Shown here in pieces: positions 1-25,300 of a stretch of 64,000 bases of DNA (positions within the stretch are counted from its first letter, which is position 1; each line of letters begins with the position of its first letter). Where the stretch lies: NCBI GenBank assembly GCA_030267565.1, contig BRXU01000012.1:166501-230500 (forward strand), written 5' to 3'. The position numbers were made by a program, and so were the translations under genes. This DNA is from Pleodorina starrii (Eukaryota > Chlorophyta > Chlorophyceae > Chlamydomonadales > Volvocaceae). The notes below the pieces were generated by a model that saw nothing but the letters and a program-made list of their open reading frames with translations, ran no database searches and was not told the DNA's origin.

Positions 1-96
1 CGGGCGGGGGGGCCTTTAGGCTGGCCTACCTGTCGTACCCTGTCGTACATCAAGAGCAGCTCGCTTTATTGTACTGTGTCGTACTGTACTGTGCAG

Positions 97-12341
<12,245 letters not shown>

Positions 12342-14454
12342 TTGGTTCGTTAGCGTTTACGTAATGACTACTTCGAAAGAGCGGGAGACGTATCGATGCA
12401 TGGGTGGGAGAGGCAACTGTAGCTACAGGCGGAGGAGAGGATACTTCTCAGCAGCAGGACAGGGATGAGGGGGTAGAATGATGGGAGGGGGGGAGATGCG
12501 AGGGTGGGGGAAAGGTAGCACAGCCCGAGTATTGGGGGGCGGGGGGGCCGGGAAGGGAAGGGTGGGGGAAGGTACGGTACAGCAGTCCGAACAGCAGAGA
12601 GCTGGAGACAGGGAGGAGGAGAGGCAGGCCGGGTGGTGCGTGCGGACTAGTAGGCGTACTGATTCGAAAGTCGAGCGTGTGATGAGGCACCCGAGTGCGC
12701 TGACGACCCCCTACCGCCAGCAGCCCGCACCGCTCGACGAAGGCTTGAGGGGGCCCCGGGGCAATATCTTTGACCGGTGGTTAGTTGTCCCCCATCGGTC
12801 GGTTGACCCGGTTCGTTGACCGTTGAGCGTGGCAAAGTGCATGCACTCGAGGAGCGAGGACAGACACATAGAACTGACGGACGGATGGACGAACGGACGG
12901 ACGGACAGCTGTCGAGGGTTTGGTCCGGACTCCGGCCGCTACTACCGTACATGGAACAATTGCAGTGCGCCTGAGACGTGACACCGCACGTGACAGTGAG
13001 GGACCCTGAGCGGCAGTCGGTTGGTCACGTGGCGCTGAGTAGTGCTGATACGTACGGCAACCGCGATCCTGGCTGTAACCGGCTGTCTTCAGCCCCCTCG
13101 TCAACCCGCCCCCCCTCTGCCCTAAGGATGGAGACCCACATCAAGTCAGCCGGACTTCCATTCCTGGCTCATCGACAGAGGTGTACGGTCAATGGGATGG
13201 CGGGTTGGGACACGTGATCCCGGTGCTGGCACTGGGCCTCCAACAGTGCCCCAAGGTTTTGGAGTATACAGTACCTGTACGACAGCACCATATGGTGGAT
13301 TATAAGGTGTGGCTCCTACGTACGTACTGCGACCAGCATAAGTAATGCCAGTTGCCAGAGGCGGTCATTATCAACTGACATCGTGACGACGATGACAGTG
13401 ATCATTCTGTCATATCGGTGCTTCCGAAAGGAGTTCCAGTGATGCATCTCCGGTTACGAGAGGTACGAGCGATGGTTTCGGTGCCAGCAAGGCCGTGTGG
13501 AGCTGCGGCCCTGCTCAGCGGTGGCGCTGCGGTGCCTGAACCCCAGTCGACTGGAAACAAATTGTAATGATGAGGTGACGTCATCCGTAGCACCGTCTAA
13601 AGGTCGAACACGGTTCAGGCGGGGAGAAGGCGTGACTCGCATAGCGCATTCATCGTGTGCCCCATAGGAGCTAGTGTCGTCTCGAGACCTCATGGGGCCA
13701 TGTGTTTGGCGTGAGATGGTTCTTGGGCCATCCGTTTCTACTCCATGAATAGCAGCCAAGTACGCCTACTGTAGCCAAGTTCATCCTCAAGTCCTCAGCG
13801 TGTACTGCTAAGATGCCCAAACACACACCGCGCAGTCTTGTGTGCGCGTGCATTTCAACACCAAAGCACCAGCAAGGACGCGTTTTGCACAATCGGTTTG
13901 CACGGGGTCAAAAGCGGGCTTTTATCATAAGGTTGGCGCGGGATCGATCGGGGCTCGGGAGCTTCTTGTTGTTGCCTGAAATTGCGGAATGACCCGCGCC
14001 GTGACAAGTACGATACTTTACATACAAGATGGCTCATAATGATAGTGGGCGGGGTGCCATAGGCATTTCGATGTCGGGGTGGTGGTCTGGTTCAGTCCAG
14101 TTTTAGCAGCGGAACGAATTTTCCGGGCCCGCTGAAAAATATGACGCATGACGTAGCAACTATGATCTTTACAGCTCCGGCACATGTTGGCACGGCCCCG
14201 GGCGCGACAGGGACAGGTGTTGCGGCGTGGTGGAGCGTTGACCGCTCTGATTCCAAAACTGCCTGCACAGTTTGCACCTATAGATGTACCGATCTCCCCT
14301 GCCCATCAGTTGGGCTTTTTTCGCCTTTCTCGTGGGGCACTCGGACAGTCCGTGTAGCTGCTTCGGCAGCGGCAAGTGGACGAGCAGATCCGGATACGGC
14401 AGACAAGGCTTTCGTAGTCGTCTGGCTGGCTTGCACCTTGCAACAAAATTAGCA
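12342..14454. other. Intergenic region, no gene recognised
   Basis: It starts with the 3' flank of pump copy 1. It contains G-rich low-complexity sequence (12,470-12,620) and a short GGAC-rich run near 12,885-12,905. No open frame here has recognisable protein character. The similarity to the flank of pump copy 2 stops within about 15 bp of the stop codon. Confidence 0.6.
13074..13078 (+). terminator. Possible polyadenylation signal TGTAA for pump copy 1
   Basis: TGTAA is the usual poly(A) signal of Chlamydomonas and relatives. This is the first clear copy downstream of the stop codon at 12339-12341 and would give a 3' UTR of about 740 nt. A five-base match is weak evidence. Confidence 0.3.
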
Positions 14455-16327
14455 ATGACGGGACTTGCGCAACGTAACTGCACACCCACCCAGGTGAGCC
14501 TGGAGGGACAGATAGTGAGCTTCATAGTATTGAACCCGCTCTACAACGATTGATTGAACGAATTGGTAACTTGATCCTTCGTGGCCCTCATGACCGTTTG
14601 CAGACGGGTGTTAGGGGTTGGTGCAGCAAGCCCGGACGTCGGCCCTTCACCCGCATCGTCGCGAGCTCTTCCTCGCCTCGCAACAATGCTGAATCCACCC
14701 AGCAGAACATCGCGACTGTCGATCAAACACGGCGCGCCTTGCTCTTGACTGCACTTGCTGGGACATCGGCGTTCGTGTCTCCCCGGCCGGTGCATGCGGA
14801 CCTGATCACGGATGCACTGCGAGGCTTCACCCGACCCGACGTCACCGTCAAGGTGCCATTCCCGGGCAGGGTCCAGAGGCGGGTTTGACCGTTAGTTAGC
14901 TGCCGTCGTGTGCTGAGCACTGGGGAGATGTGGGTAGAGGAGCGGCCCTACATGAGATCACCGACAGTCCGACAGACCGGGTTGGCCCCAAATGCCGCGG
15001 TTGGACCAACACACGAGAGCCGTGTGCCCATCAAGGAATTGGGTGGGGCTCAGGGCACCGTCGGGGATTTGCTGCATCACGTTCCAAGATATGAACAAAC
15101 CATTTGGGTCACCGGTGCGGGAGCACAACGCACCTATCTCTTACTCCTCCGTATTTTGACCTGGATGGGTCTGGGCAGCTGACTAACGGTGCAGTGGAAC
15201 CGTCCAACACTGCCACAGGACGCTGTTGTGATTCTGCTGGATGCCAAGAGCACGCTGCGGGAGATCCAGGTGGGGTTGTGGTGCTTGATTGGCTGGGTGG
15301 ACCCATGGGCCTGTGGGTCACCCGCGCGAGCCTGGCTACTATCTTCAGGCTGTTGCATGTACCGGTGCCAGGAGTGTCTGTGACGTGCACATCATCAGCG
15401 TTTGGATTGGGCTACTGCCACTGTTACACGACCACGCGCGCGCAATCCGGAGGTGGCCACCGCTCCACCGATTGCGCGTCTCACAGCCGACGTGGCAACT
15501 GACGTATCACCGCCCCGACCACCCCCACCACCACCACCACCAGGGCATCGCAGCCACCCCTTCGGACAGCCAGGAGCGCTTCCGCGCTCGCGCCTTCTGG
15601 CCCGCCTACGCGATGCGGCTGCGTGCCGTTGCGGAGGCGGCCCCCGTGGTGGCGGGTCTGGTGACGGGCGCGAGCGACAAGGAGGAGACGCTGAGCGGCT
15701 ACTATGGCGGAAAGGCGGCGGAGGGAGCGGGGGTAAGACGGGAATTGGGCCAGGGGGCGGGATACAGCTGACGGCTTGCGACGGAGGGCGGTGGGGGAGG
15801 CTGGGCGGTGCGGGGTGACGGGTGAGGGTCCCATCATTTAAGGTCCCATAACCCCTGAACGAACCGACGCTCCCCCGAGCTGTGCAGGTGGCTGATGCGG
15901 TGTATCAGGGCCTGGGCCGGGTGCTGACCATCAGCGGCCGCACCATCAGGGCCGAGGCGCAGGCCAGCCCGGACGCGGCCGCGGGGGCGGAGCTGGCGAT
16001 CGACGGCTTCCTGGAGAAGGTGCGGAGATGGAGGCGGGGGGGCAGGGGAGGGGCGGAGGAGGGGGTGGCGACCCAGCAAGTGCTTTTTGGAAAGGATCGG
16101 GAAATTGATGAAATGGCAGGCAGCCCCACACGCACTGCTTCTGAGCACAGGCTCTTTTGCTGCGTCCTGCGGTGGCCAAATCCCGCCCTGCGCCCTGCCG
16201 CTGCCCTGGTCCCTGATCGCTGATCCTGGTTGCTGTCGCCGCGCCATCCCCCCAGGTGCCCGCTTCGCTGCTCGCGGACGCTCAGCAGTTCCGAGTGGAT
16301 CGGGCCAAGGCTGCGGGGCTGCTGTAG
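14455..16327 (+). CDS. Predicted thylakoid-lumen protein of unknown function
   Basis: Six exons, all joining in phase 0: 14455-14493, 14604-14852, 15219-15269, 15544-15732, 15888-16019, 16256-16327; 243 residues. The start is ATG at 14455; the second exon alone has no ATG. Residues 1 to about 60 are rich in Arg, Ser and Thr, like an algal chloroplast transit peptide. They are followed by TRRALLLTALAGTSAFVSP and HA-D, a twin-arginine thylakoid-transfer signal with an A-x-A-like cleavage site (VHA). The mature part is about 165 residues, mostly predicted helical (VVILLDAKSTLREIQ; RFRARAFWPAYAMRLRAVAE; GRVLTISGRTIRAEA), resembling a small helical-bundle lumen protein such as the PsbQ-like group, but I do not recognise the family. 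It is transcribed towards the dynein gene, 1.07 kb from its end. Confidence 0.75.
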
Positions 16328-17393
16328 AGGGAGAGAGTGAGGGAGGGAGGGGGCTCGGGCCGGGGAGCGGAGCGAAGTGGGGCCTCTCGTACGCGTTGAC
16401 GCGGCCAGGCAGCAGGAGGCGGGGGCAAGTACACGGAGGCTCGGTTTTCTCACGAGTGGCTCACTCAGACCTGTCGGCCAACAGCCGGTGCCGCAATGGG
16501 TCGTGTCTGGATGGCTTTTTGTTTGCTTTGGCGGCAGCAGCTTGTGTTTTGCCCACGAAAATTGATGTATATGGGCGAATGAGTGCAAGGGAGCGCGCTG
16601 TTGCTGTCCGAGGGTATGAACCGTCAGGCAAGGAGGGCCGGTGCAAGGAGGGTCGGTGTGCGGTGGCGGTGCCAGGAGCCCCGGGCCTACCGCTCCCGCT
16701 GCATTGGCTCAGCCCTTTCTTGAGGTACCTTTCCTGAGGCAATCGTGGCAATGTGATATTGGGTCCGGCCTCGAATGATGAGTTTTTCTTGTCCTGCTGT
16801 TTCAGTGGACAAGAGGACCGATCATTCATAGCCGCACGCGATGGATATACTTCCCACCGCCGCATCAGAGCAGAGCAGCGCAGCGGCGCCAACGCGGGCC
16901 AAGCGAACAAAACTGTTTGCAAGCAGCAGCAGCCAAGTAAGGTCCAATCAGGGGCGCCAAAGTCGTACTACGAGTCGCGGTATTCACAGCATGAGTTGCG
17001 CACGCATGTTCACCGTTACGCACGCCATACAGCACACGGTATACGCCACTGCATCCGCCCGCCGGAAGCGCGCTCTTGATAGCTGAGGCATCACGCGCGC
17101 GCACGCCAGGGTTCAAGGCGTCATCTCAACGACATACCCATACTCCGTCCCATCGCTGCGGCTTCATCTTTCGATTGTTCCACCGTTTTATGTACAGATG
17201 CTCCGTCACTCAACACACACGCGCGCATTTGTCGCCCCTAGCCCCGACACAGCAGCTCCCCTACAGTCCTCCCTCTTCCGCGCGCGGCTCTGCATTCCTC
17301 CTAGCGCCGCCCCTGCAAGCAACCAAGCATGCCTCCTAGCGCCTCTGCTGCGGGTACCGATGCATCCCTACCCGCACCAAGGCCTAGGGGGTC
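16328..17393. other. Convergent intergenic region
   Basis: It lies between the 3' ends of the lumen-protein gene (+) and the dynein gene (-), so it must hold both 3' UTRs. I saw no convincing gene and no clear TGTAA on either strand close to the stop codons. Confidence 0.5.
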
Positions 17394-20300
17394 TTAAATG
17401 CTGAGGAACAGCGACAGTCCCGCCAGCACCCATCCGTCCTGCTCCTCTGGGCCGCTGACAGGCAGCTGCACTCGGGCAAGCAGCTTGCTTCGCTCGCTGG
17501 TCATGTACAGCGGCGCCTCCATGTAGCTGCTGTAGGCGGCCGGCGCGTCCTTGGGCAGCCACACCAGGCTCATGGGCGGCACGGCGCGGAAGGCGGGCGC
17601 CTCCGCCGTGACGGGGCTGAGGCGGCTGCCGTCAAACGTGGCTCCCTGCATCATCATGCCGCCCAGCAGCACCACCGGCGCCGCGCCCGCGGACGACCTC
17701 AGCCGCGCCGCGTCCCAGCTGGTGACCGGCTTGAGCGTGTCCATGGAGCAGCCCAGCGCCCGAGCCGACTGCTGGCGCAGCGCATTCAGGAAGGTGCCCG
17801 GATGGAACACCGAGCTCAGCTCCAGGGGGCCCGCGCCGCCGCTGCCATCCAGCAGGCCGCCGCCGCCGGGCTGCGTGCAGCGCTGCCAATGGCCCTCGAT
17901 GGCCAGCGCCTTGGCCACCACCGCCCGGCAGTAGTCCATGGGCGCCTCGGGACCCTCCCACGCCGCGTCCCACGCGCCGGGCACCGTGTCGGTCAGCAGC
18001 GCCGCGCCGCTGGCCTGCACGCCCGACGACAGCGTGTCGGTGCCCTTGAGCACGCGCGCAATGGCGCCCAGCGTGCGGTCGATGAGCGCCACCAGGCTGG
18101 CGCCCTTGAAGCGCTCCAGCGCCACAAAGTTCTCAATGGGGGAGCCGCCGCGGTCGCTGGTGCCGCGGGCCCGAATGTCCTTCATGGCCGCCTTGAGCGC
18201 GCCCGCGCCGGCCATCAGCTGGTCCCACAGCCGCAGCAGCGGGCCCAGCTGCGCCTGCCACTGCGCGCGGTTGAAGCCGCCCGCCGCGTCCGCGCGCAGG
18301 CTCATGGCCTTGAGCTGGCTGATGACGCGGCCCGAGTTGACCTGCTGCGCGGTGCGGTCGATGTTGTCGGGCATGCAGAACAGGCCGGGCGTGTCCACGT
18401 CGGGCAGCGCCGAGATGATGGACACGTAGTCGGCGCGGTGGTTGGTGGTTGGCACAACCACCTTGCTGCCCGGCAGCGGACGGACCTTGGCGCCCGCACC
18501 CGCGGCGCCCATCGTGTCGGGGCTGAACAGGCGGCGCAGGAAGGTGAGCAGCACCTGCGCGTCAAAGGGGTTGTCCAGTCGGCCGCCGTAGATGGCGTCG
18601 TCCAGCAGGCCCAGCAGCAGCTGCCACTGGGGCGCGCCGCCGGAGCGGGTGGCCTGGCCGATCACGTCCATGCCAGAGCGCAGATCGGCGAACGAAAACT
18701 CGTAAAACTTGGTCCAGCCCTGGGGGAGCGCGCGCGAGAGAGAGGGAGAGGGATGAAGGGAGAGGGATGAAGGGAGAGGGAGCGCGGGTGAGGCGGGTGG
18801 AGGGCGAGGGCGCGATCCGGGAGAGGCGAGGGCGGGTTGAGGCGGGGAGATGTGCGCGGCTCACCCCACTTCTCCCCCCACGTTTCACCTACTGCCCATG
18901 ACCGCCCGCCAGCCCCGCCACATCGCGCCGTGCTGCCCTGCCCCCCTCCGGTGCGTTAACGTGGGGTACCGTACCTGCGGGATGTAGGTCCGGCGCTCCT
19001 GCACCACCGCGTGGAACCAGGCCAGCACAAACAGCAGCTGGGCGCGGATGGGCGGACCGGAGGACAGGTACTCGGCGGACCAGGCCTCGTAGGTGCGCTG
19101 CAGGTTCTTCTTCATGCCCGGAGGGGCCTCGAACGTGATCTGAGGGGGGGGGCGGGAAGGGCGGGGGAAGGGCAAGAGAGTGGGTGGTGGCGTGCTTATA
19201 CTTCCTTTACAGGCATGATGCAGGTGCGGGTCAGACGACAGGTGGGGCCTGTCCTCGGCCGGGCACACGCACTGGGCACCGCTTTGATTTCCTGCCCCTT
19301 CACGGCCAAAACCCCTGCACGGCAAGAAAGCCCCTTCACCGCCCGCCAACCCGTGATGTTGGCGACATGACGCCTGTATACGGTACCTTGAGGCTCATCT
19401 CCAGCAGCGTGGAAGGGAACTTGGGGTGCGGCTCCGAGGTGAGGAAGAGCCGGAAGTTCTCGTGCTTCTGCAGCATGAGCAGCTCCTTCTCCAGGGAGGG
19501 CAGCCAGGACACGGCCAGGTGCACGTTCTTGAGCACCAGCCAGTCGCCCGACTTGGCGCAGTCGCGGAGCAGCGCCACCGCCTTCTCGGCCTGGCCCTGG
19601 CCCATAGCAACCTCGTGGTACCTAGGGGGGTGCCATGGGGACAGGCGGACGAGAGGAAGGAGGGCGGAGGGGATGAGGTGGGGACATGAGAGGAGCAGGG
19701 AAAGAGCCCACCGGCATCGTGATCCTGAGTCTAGGAAGCGGGCGGCACATGACACCTGCTAAGACCAGCAGCAGCAAGATCCAGATCCGGATGCGGATCA
19801 AATTCCACTACCCACACCGAGCCGCGCCCCACCCCTCTCCTCCCACGCACCGCTCCTTGCCCATGGTGGCCGCCGCGTGCTCCGATAGCTCCTGCGACGG
19901 GTCCGCTCCCGGCGTCGTGATGAACAGCACGGGCTCGTCCGCGCGGCTCTCCGCCTCTATGAGCGCCTTGAGCGAGAAGGGCGGCGGCGACACGGACTTG
20001 ATGTTGAGCGTGCCGCAGATGAAGGACGACATGGCGCTCTGCAGCCGGTCCGGCCGGAAGGCCTTGACCAGCAGCAGCTGCTGGAAGGGGTTGACGCGGC
20101 CGCCCGCCACCTTGCCCGGCAGCGCGTCCGTGGCGCCGCTGGCCCAGCCCGCCCACAGGGCCGAATCCGACAGCTCCGCCGCCGCCACCAGCTGCGGGAA
20201 GGCCGCCGCCAGGGCCGCGAACGCGGCCGCCTGCTCCTCCCGCACCCAGGACGGCTTGGGCGGCGGGCTGGCCGAGTCGGGCACGGGCTTGCCCAGAAAG

Positions 20301-22340
20301 AACGACCACTGCGCCTCCTGGAACAGGCCAGGCTGCAGGTGGCGAGCCATGTGCATGCCGAAGGTGAGGCGGTCGGCGTTGAACAGCGAGCGGCTGACGT
20401 AGGCAAACACCAGCTCCAGCAGCGACTCGGCCAGCAGCGCGATGCGCGCAGTCACGTCGCCGCCGGGCGGCGTGTCGCGCTGGAGCGCCTTGCGGAACAG
20501 GCCCAGGAACACAGACAGGCTGAAGGTGTACATCTGGTTGAGCGCCTGCAGGTCGGCCAGCAGAAAGTACATGACCGAGCCGCGCGCCGCGATGGGGCGG
20601 TACACCTCGCGCTGCTGGTCCAGGCTGGCCTGCAGCGACTTGGACTCGGTGAGCGCCTTCTCCACGGTGGCGGCGCGGGTCTTGGTCTCGTTGAGCTTGT
20701 CCAGCAGGTCCTTGTTCTCCAGGATGTTGCCGGTGCTGGTGGCCAGGCTCTGAAGCAGGTTGCGCTCCAGGTCGGCAAGGGCGACCTGGAGGGCGGGAAG
20801 GGGAGGGATGGGGAGGGGAGGCAGAGTGATAAAGAGGCAGGGGGAGGGGAGGGGAGGGACCGATCAGGGGGAGGGGAGGGGAGGGTGATAAGAGGAAGGG
20901 TGGGGCGTCGGCGCGCATACATATACACGGGGGCAGGATGCAGAGGGCTAGCTCAGTTTGTGCTGCAATGATGATACCGTGATTCGGCGTCAGCTGGGGT
21001 CTGACCGAACGTCACAACCCCTAAAATCTAATTCAAGTACTCAACGGATGTTTGCCAGCACAAGTCTGTCACCCGCCCGGACTCCCAAACTGCCTCCACC
21101 GCCTTCGTGCCCTCCTGGCCTCCCGCCTCCCCCCTCCCCCATCCCTCCCCCACCCCTGCCTGCCCCACCCACCCCCACCCCCCCAACCCCACCTTGCACT
21201 CGTCCTCCTGCCTCAGCAGTGTGCTCTTCTGCTCCTCCAGCTCGGGCCGCTCCTTCTGCAGGGTGAGGCCCAGCAGCTGCCCCTCCAGACCCGACCGCGT
21301 CACCGTGAAGTTGGTCACCGACAGCAGCGACCGCGCGTCGGGGGGCAGGTAGGGGTCGGGGTTGCGGGTCACCAGGAACAGCCGGAACGTGTCGTTGTAG
21401 TCGGTGGCCTTGTCGCCAACCTGGGGTGGGGGGGGGGGTGTTCGAGAGTTTTAGGGTTTGGGAGTTTTAGGGCATGAAGTGTCAAGGTATGAGTTAGGGT
21501 ACAGAGCGAATGCGGGATGTGCCGTCGAGTTTGACCCTAGCGCCAGGGAGGGGGAGGGGTTGGTAGGTAGGTGATGCCCAGCGGTAGGGGGTAGGTAGGT
21601 GCCGGTAGGTGCGTGATGCCCCCCCGGCGGCCCTCCCCGGAGTCGCACCTGCACCACGAACCTCGGCCCCTGCCTGTCCAGGTCCTTCCTCAGCAGTGGG
21701 TACAAGATGGGCTCCACCTTGTCCACCTCCGCCACCACCAGCGTCTTGCCGAAGCGGACCGCCAGCTCAAGAGTGGTGGTGAAGCGCTGGTCGGCCATGG
21801 TCGTGACCTGCGGGCGGGGCAGGGCAGGACCGGGGCAGGGCGGGGCAGGGCGTGTGTTTGCGTGCGTCGCGTCTGCTGCATTGGCCTACTTACAACAAAC
21901 GGCTCCCTGGGCCGCATAACCGCCAGCAACCGTGCACGGACACGCTACACACATTTCAACCGGGTTAAGGGCGTTTTAAAAGGGTTGCCGCCACACCGCA
22001 TGCCAAGTCCCGCGGGCGATTCAGGGTGTGTGCTGCCTTTCAGCCGCGCTGGGGCCTGGGCGCGCGCTGGGGAGGGAGGGCCAGATCGAGAGCCGCCCAC
22101 GTCACTCACGTCAATGTTGGCCCCCGCGACTTTCAGGTGCGCGTTGAGCCATTCGGACGCCTGGGTGGAGGGGTCGATGATGAGCGGCGAGCGCGACGTG
22201 GAGTTGAGGATGACGACCGCGTTCTGCGCCGACAGCCCATCCGCGGGCAGGCCCTCGGCCTTCCACTTGAGCATCTCCGACTCGGAGCTCAGGAAGCGAC
22301 ACACGTCGAACTCACCCACACCCAGGTAGCCGGTCCAGTC
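17394..22340 (-). CDS. DHC1b: Dynein-2 heavy chain part 6: AAA5, AAA6 and C-terminal domain
   Basis: AAA5 exons: 22110-22340, 21649-21807, 21193-21420 ([16 protein letters not shown] [31 protein letters not shown]). AAA6 exons: 19851-20785 and 19387-19621 ([37 protein letters not shown]). C-terminal exons: 18975-19139 ([19 protein letters not shown]) and 17394-18719, the longest exon at 1,326 nt. The final domain, with [17 protein letters not shown], is the part most diagnostic of dynein-2. No frame interruptions were seen. Confidence 0.9.
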
Positions 22341-25300
22341 CTGGAAAGGAGGCGGGGAAAGGAAATGATGGGAAATGATGGGAAATGATGGGAAAGGATA
22401 GGAAAGGACAGCAAGGTGCGGCGAGGGGTAGCAACTTGCGGGCGATGAGGGGCGAGCGGGTAGGGGCGGGGCGGGTCGCGGCAGCAGCTTTGGGGCACAG
22501 CTGTGGTCAGTTGTGGTACGGTGATCACCGCCGCCGCCGCCGCCCACCTTGAGGACCTTGACTCGGTGCTCCTCCGGGTGCGAGGGCAGGTAGGTGATGA
22601 AGGCCGCCGCCATCAGAGCCGACAGCGGAAGCTCCTTGAGCTGCTCGCCCAGGGTGCCAACCTGCACAGAGTGACAGAGAGAGAGAGGGCAGTTGGAGTT
22701 GGAATTGGAGTTGGGGGGCAGGTGCGGTCCATTGAAGGGGGAGCGGTGCCGGGAGGGGGGGCGTGTATTGAGGGCGGAGGGGGCGCAGCAGCGTAGAGCT
22801 GCAGTCGCCTGCCCACGCATGCACGTACCTGCAGCTCCCAGCGAACCTTCTCTCCGCGCAGTCCGTCCAGCAGCTGCCTCGCCGACGACAGCGTCGCCTC
22901 CGCCTTCTCCACGCTCATCTTGAGGCTCTCCGCCTCGCTGGTCTTCTTGCTAAAGTCGTTCTTGAGCTGCCCCACCGCCGCGTCCAGCTGCTCCAGCTCC
23001 ACCTCGTACTGCGCGATGAGGCGCTGGCTCTCCTCCAGGGAGGCCTGCAGGCGGGAGAGCTCCGCCTCCAGAGGCGACACGCGCTGCAGCACCCGGCTGA
23101 ACTCCAGATTGGCCTTGACCCACTGCGCCATGGGCGCCGCCGCCACGCTGACGCGCCGGATGACCGCCTCCTCGAATGAGTTGCCCTTGACGGCCAGCAA
23201 CTTGTCCACGCGCGCGCGGACCTCGGGCGTGATCTTGTGCGCGTCGTAGTTGATGATGTCATCCTTGACGCTGGACTTGCCCAGGAAGGTCTTCATGTTG
23301 TTCCATGAGGTGTCTTGCTGGCCCAGCACCATCAGCACGCCCTCCAGCACGTCGCGAATGGCGTCGGGCGGCATCTTGAGCGAGCGGATCTCGCTGATGT
23401 TGTCCTTCTTGATGTTGCCCACCGCCTTGCGCGCAGAGTCGATCAGCGGCTGCACCTCAGACAGCTCCTCCTCGACCTGAGGGAGGGCGGGGGGGGGGGG
23501 GGTGGACGCGCAGCCACCGGCATCGGCCGGATGCGCAGGGCACAAGGGACAAGGGACGGATTGGGGCAGGGCAGGAAGGCAACGCGGATAGGTCGTCAAA
23601 CATGGAGCCAAGGTCTGCTCTGCTTGCGCTTTCCTTTGCCCAGGACTGAGGCACAATGTGGCTTTGTCGCCATTCTCCGCGTTCCTTCTGGCAGCGGCCA
23701 ACGGACCAAGGCCGCGCCTTAGCCGCTTTCCCCCATGAACAAGCACAGGCATGCCGCGCACACACGCACGCACGCCCTCACGCACGCACACACACGCACA
23801 CACACGTACCTTGATGCGGCGCTGCTTCATCTCCACCTCCTCCACCGCGGTGCGCTTCTTGAGCACCTCCACCTCCTTGCGCCGGTCGGCGGCCTGGCGA
23901 TGACGGAACGGGCGGAGTGACCCGTGGGTCAGTGGGGCTGGTAGAGACACACGAGGGCTGGTAGTGATGCAAACCCCTAGGACAGCGCCTCCCTCGCTCG
24001 AGCTCCCGGGTATGTGGCATGCCGGCTCATGTCCGCGGCAAGTCGAAAAGCTGTGCGGAGACGTCCGCGCCGTTTCCTTAGCCAGCCTGCGAATCGGCGA
24101 CGCCCCCTATGCTACTCTACCGTCTACCCTGACCGGGCAGACCTCTAGTTCTCCTTCCCTCCGGATCTCCCGCGCACCCGCCCTGTCCCCTTTTCAGCCC
24201 CCCCGTATCCTCTTTTTAACCCCCCCTTTCCCACCTTGAGCATCGAATCCTGGATGTGCACCAGCGCCTCGTCCGCCTCCGCCTGCTTGGCCTTGAGCAC
24301 CACCCGCTGCTTCTCCGCCTCCACGCTCAGCGTGTCCACCGTCTTGGCAGCCTCCGCCAGCTTGCCCAGACCGCCCTTGAGGAAGTTCTGCTGCTCCAGG
24401 ACCTAACAGGAAGCACCAACCACACGAACCGAGTGAATAACGAGGCATGACGGGCAGTCAAGACAGGACAGATTTGCGGCCTGAGAAGAAACGAATACAG
24501 CCGGGGGGCCCGCCCCGAACAGTGGCCCCAACGAGCGGCATTGTGAGGGACCCCAATCGGCTTCGCTGCTCCGTGATCAAACACTGCGGGCCGCATCAAC
24601 TGCGGGCTTTCATGTCACACACACCCCAAAACATAATTCAAGCCGCGATCCCTCGCCAACAGCGTCTTGCGTTCGCCACCGTTTAGGCGAGGCGGAGTGA
24701 GAGTGGGAGGAAGAAAAAAGAAAGGACCACGACCCGCGCATATCAGGCGCTGCCACCCCCCAAGGCGCGACATCACGATACGCAAAGACCACAGCGCGAC
24801 ACGCAGCGGTCTGCGGTCTGTGGGCGGCGCGCGCGTACAGAGACACACCCACACACACCTGCGTCCGCTTGCGGGTGTAGATCTGGCCGTACAGCGACAC
24901 CATGGCCAGGTACTCGCGCGTCGTGGGGCTGCCGCTGTTCGTCTGTCCGCACAAACACACACACACACATGGTGGTGATGGGGGGGGGTTATCCACGTAG
25001 GGAGGGGAGGGAGATGGGGACGCATGGGTCAAATGAGCAGCACTTCAACCTTGGAGCCTTTCCCCCCCGAACGAGTGCCTTTTGGAATTTTCTCCCATGC
25101 AAGCACCTTTCCCCCCCCCCCCCCGCGCCCTCCGCCCTGCCGCCCTGCACCCTGCACCGCCGTGGCGCCCTCCGCCCTCCGGCCTCACGTGGATGTGGAC
25201 CATGTGGCCAATCAGCTTGTCAGCGCCCAGCTTGCTCAGCTCGCGGCTGCCCGACACCAGCTCCGCCAGCCGGGAGCCTGTGGTGCGGGGGAAGGGAGAG

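Noticed and set aside
17802..18770. 322-codon plus-strand frame opposite the dynein C-terminal exon
   Set aside because: Shadow of the GC-rich coding exon; the minus frame has the conserved dynein-2 sequence.
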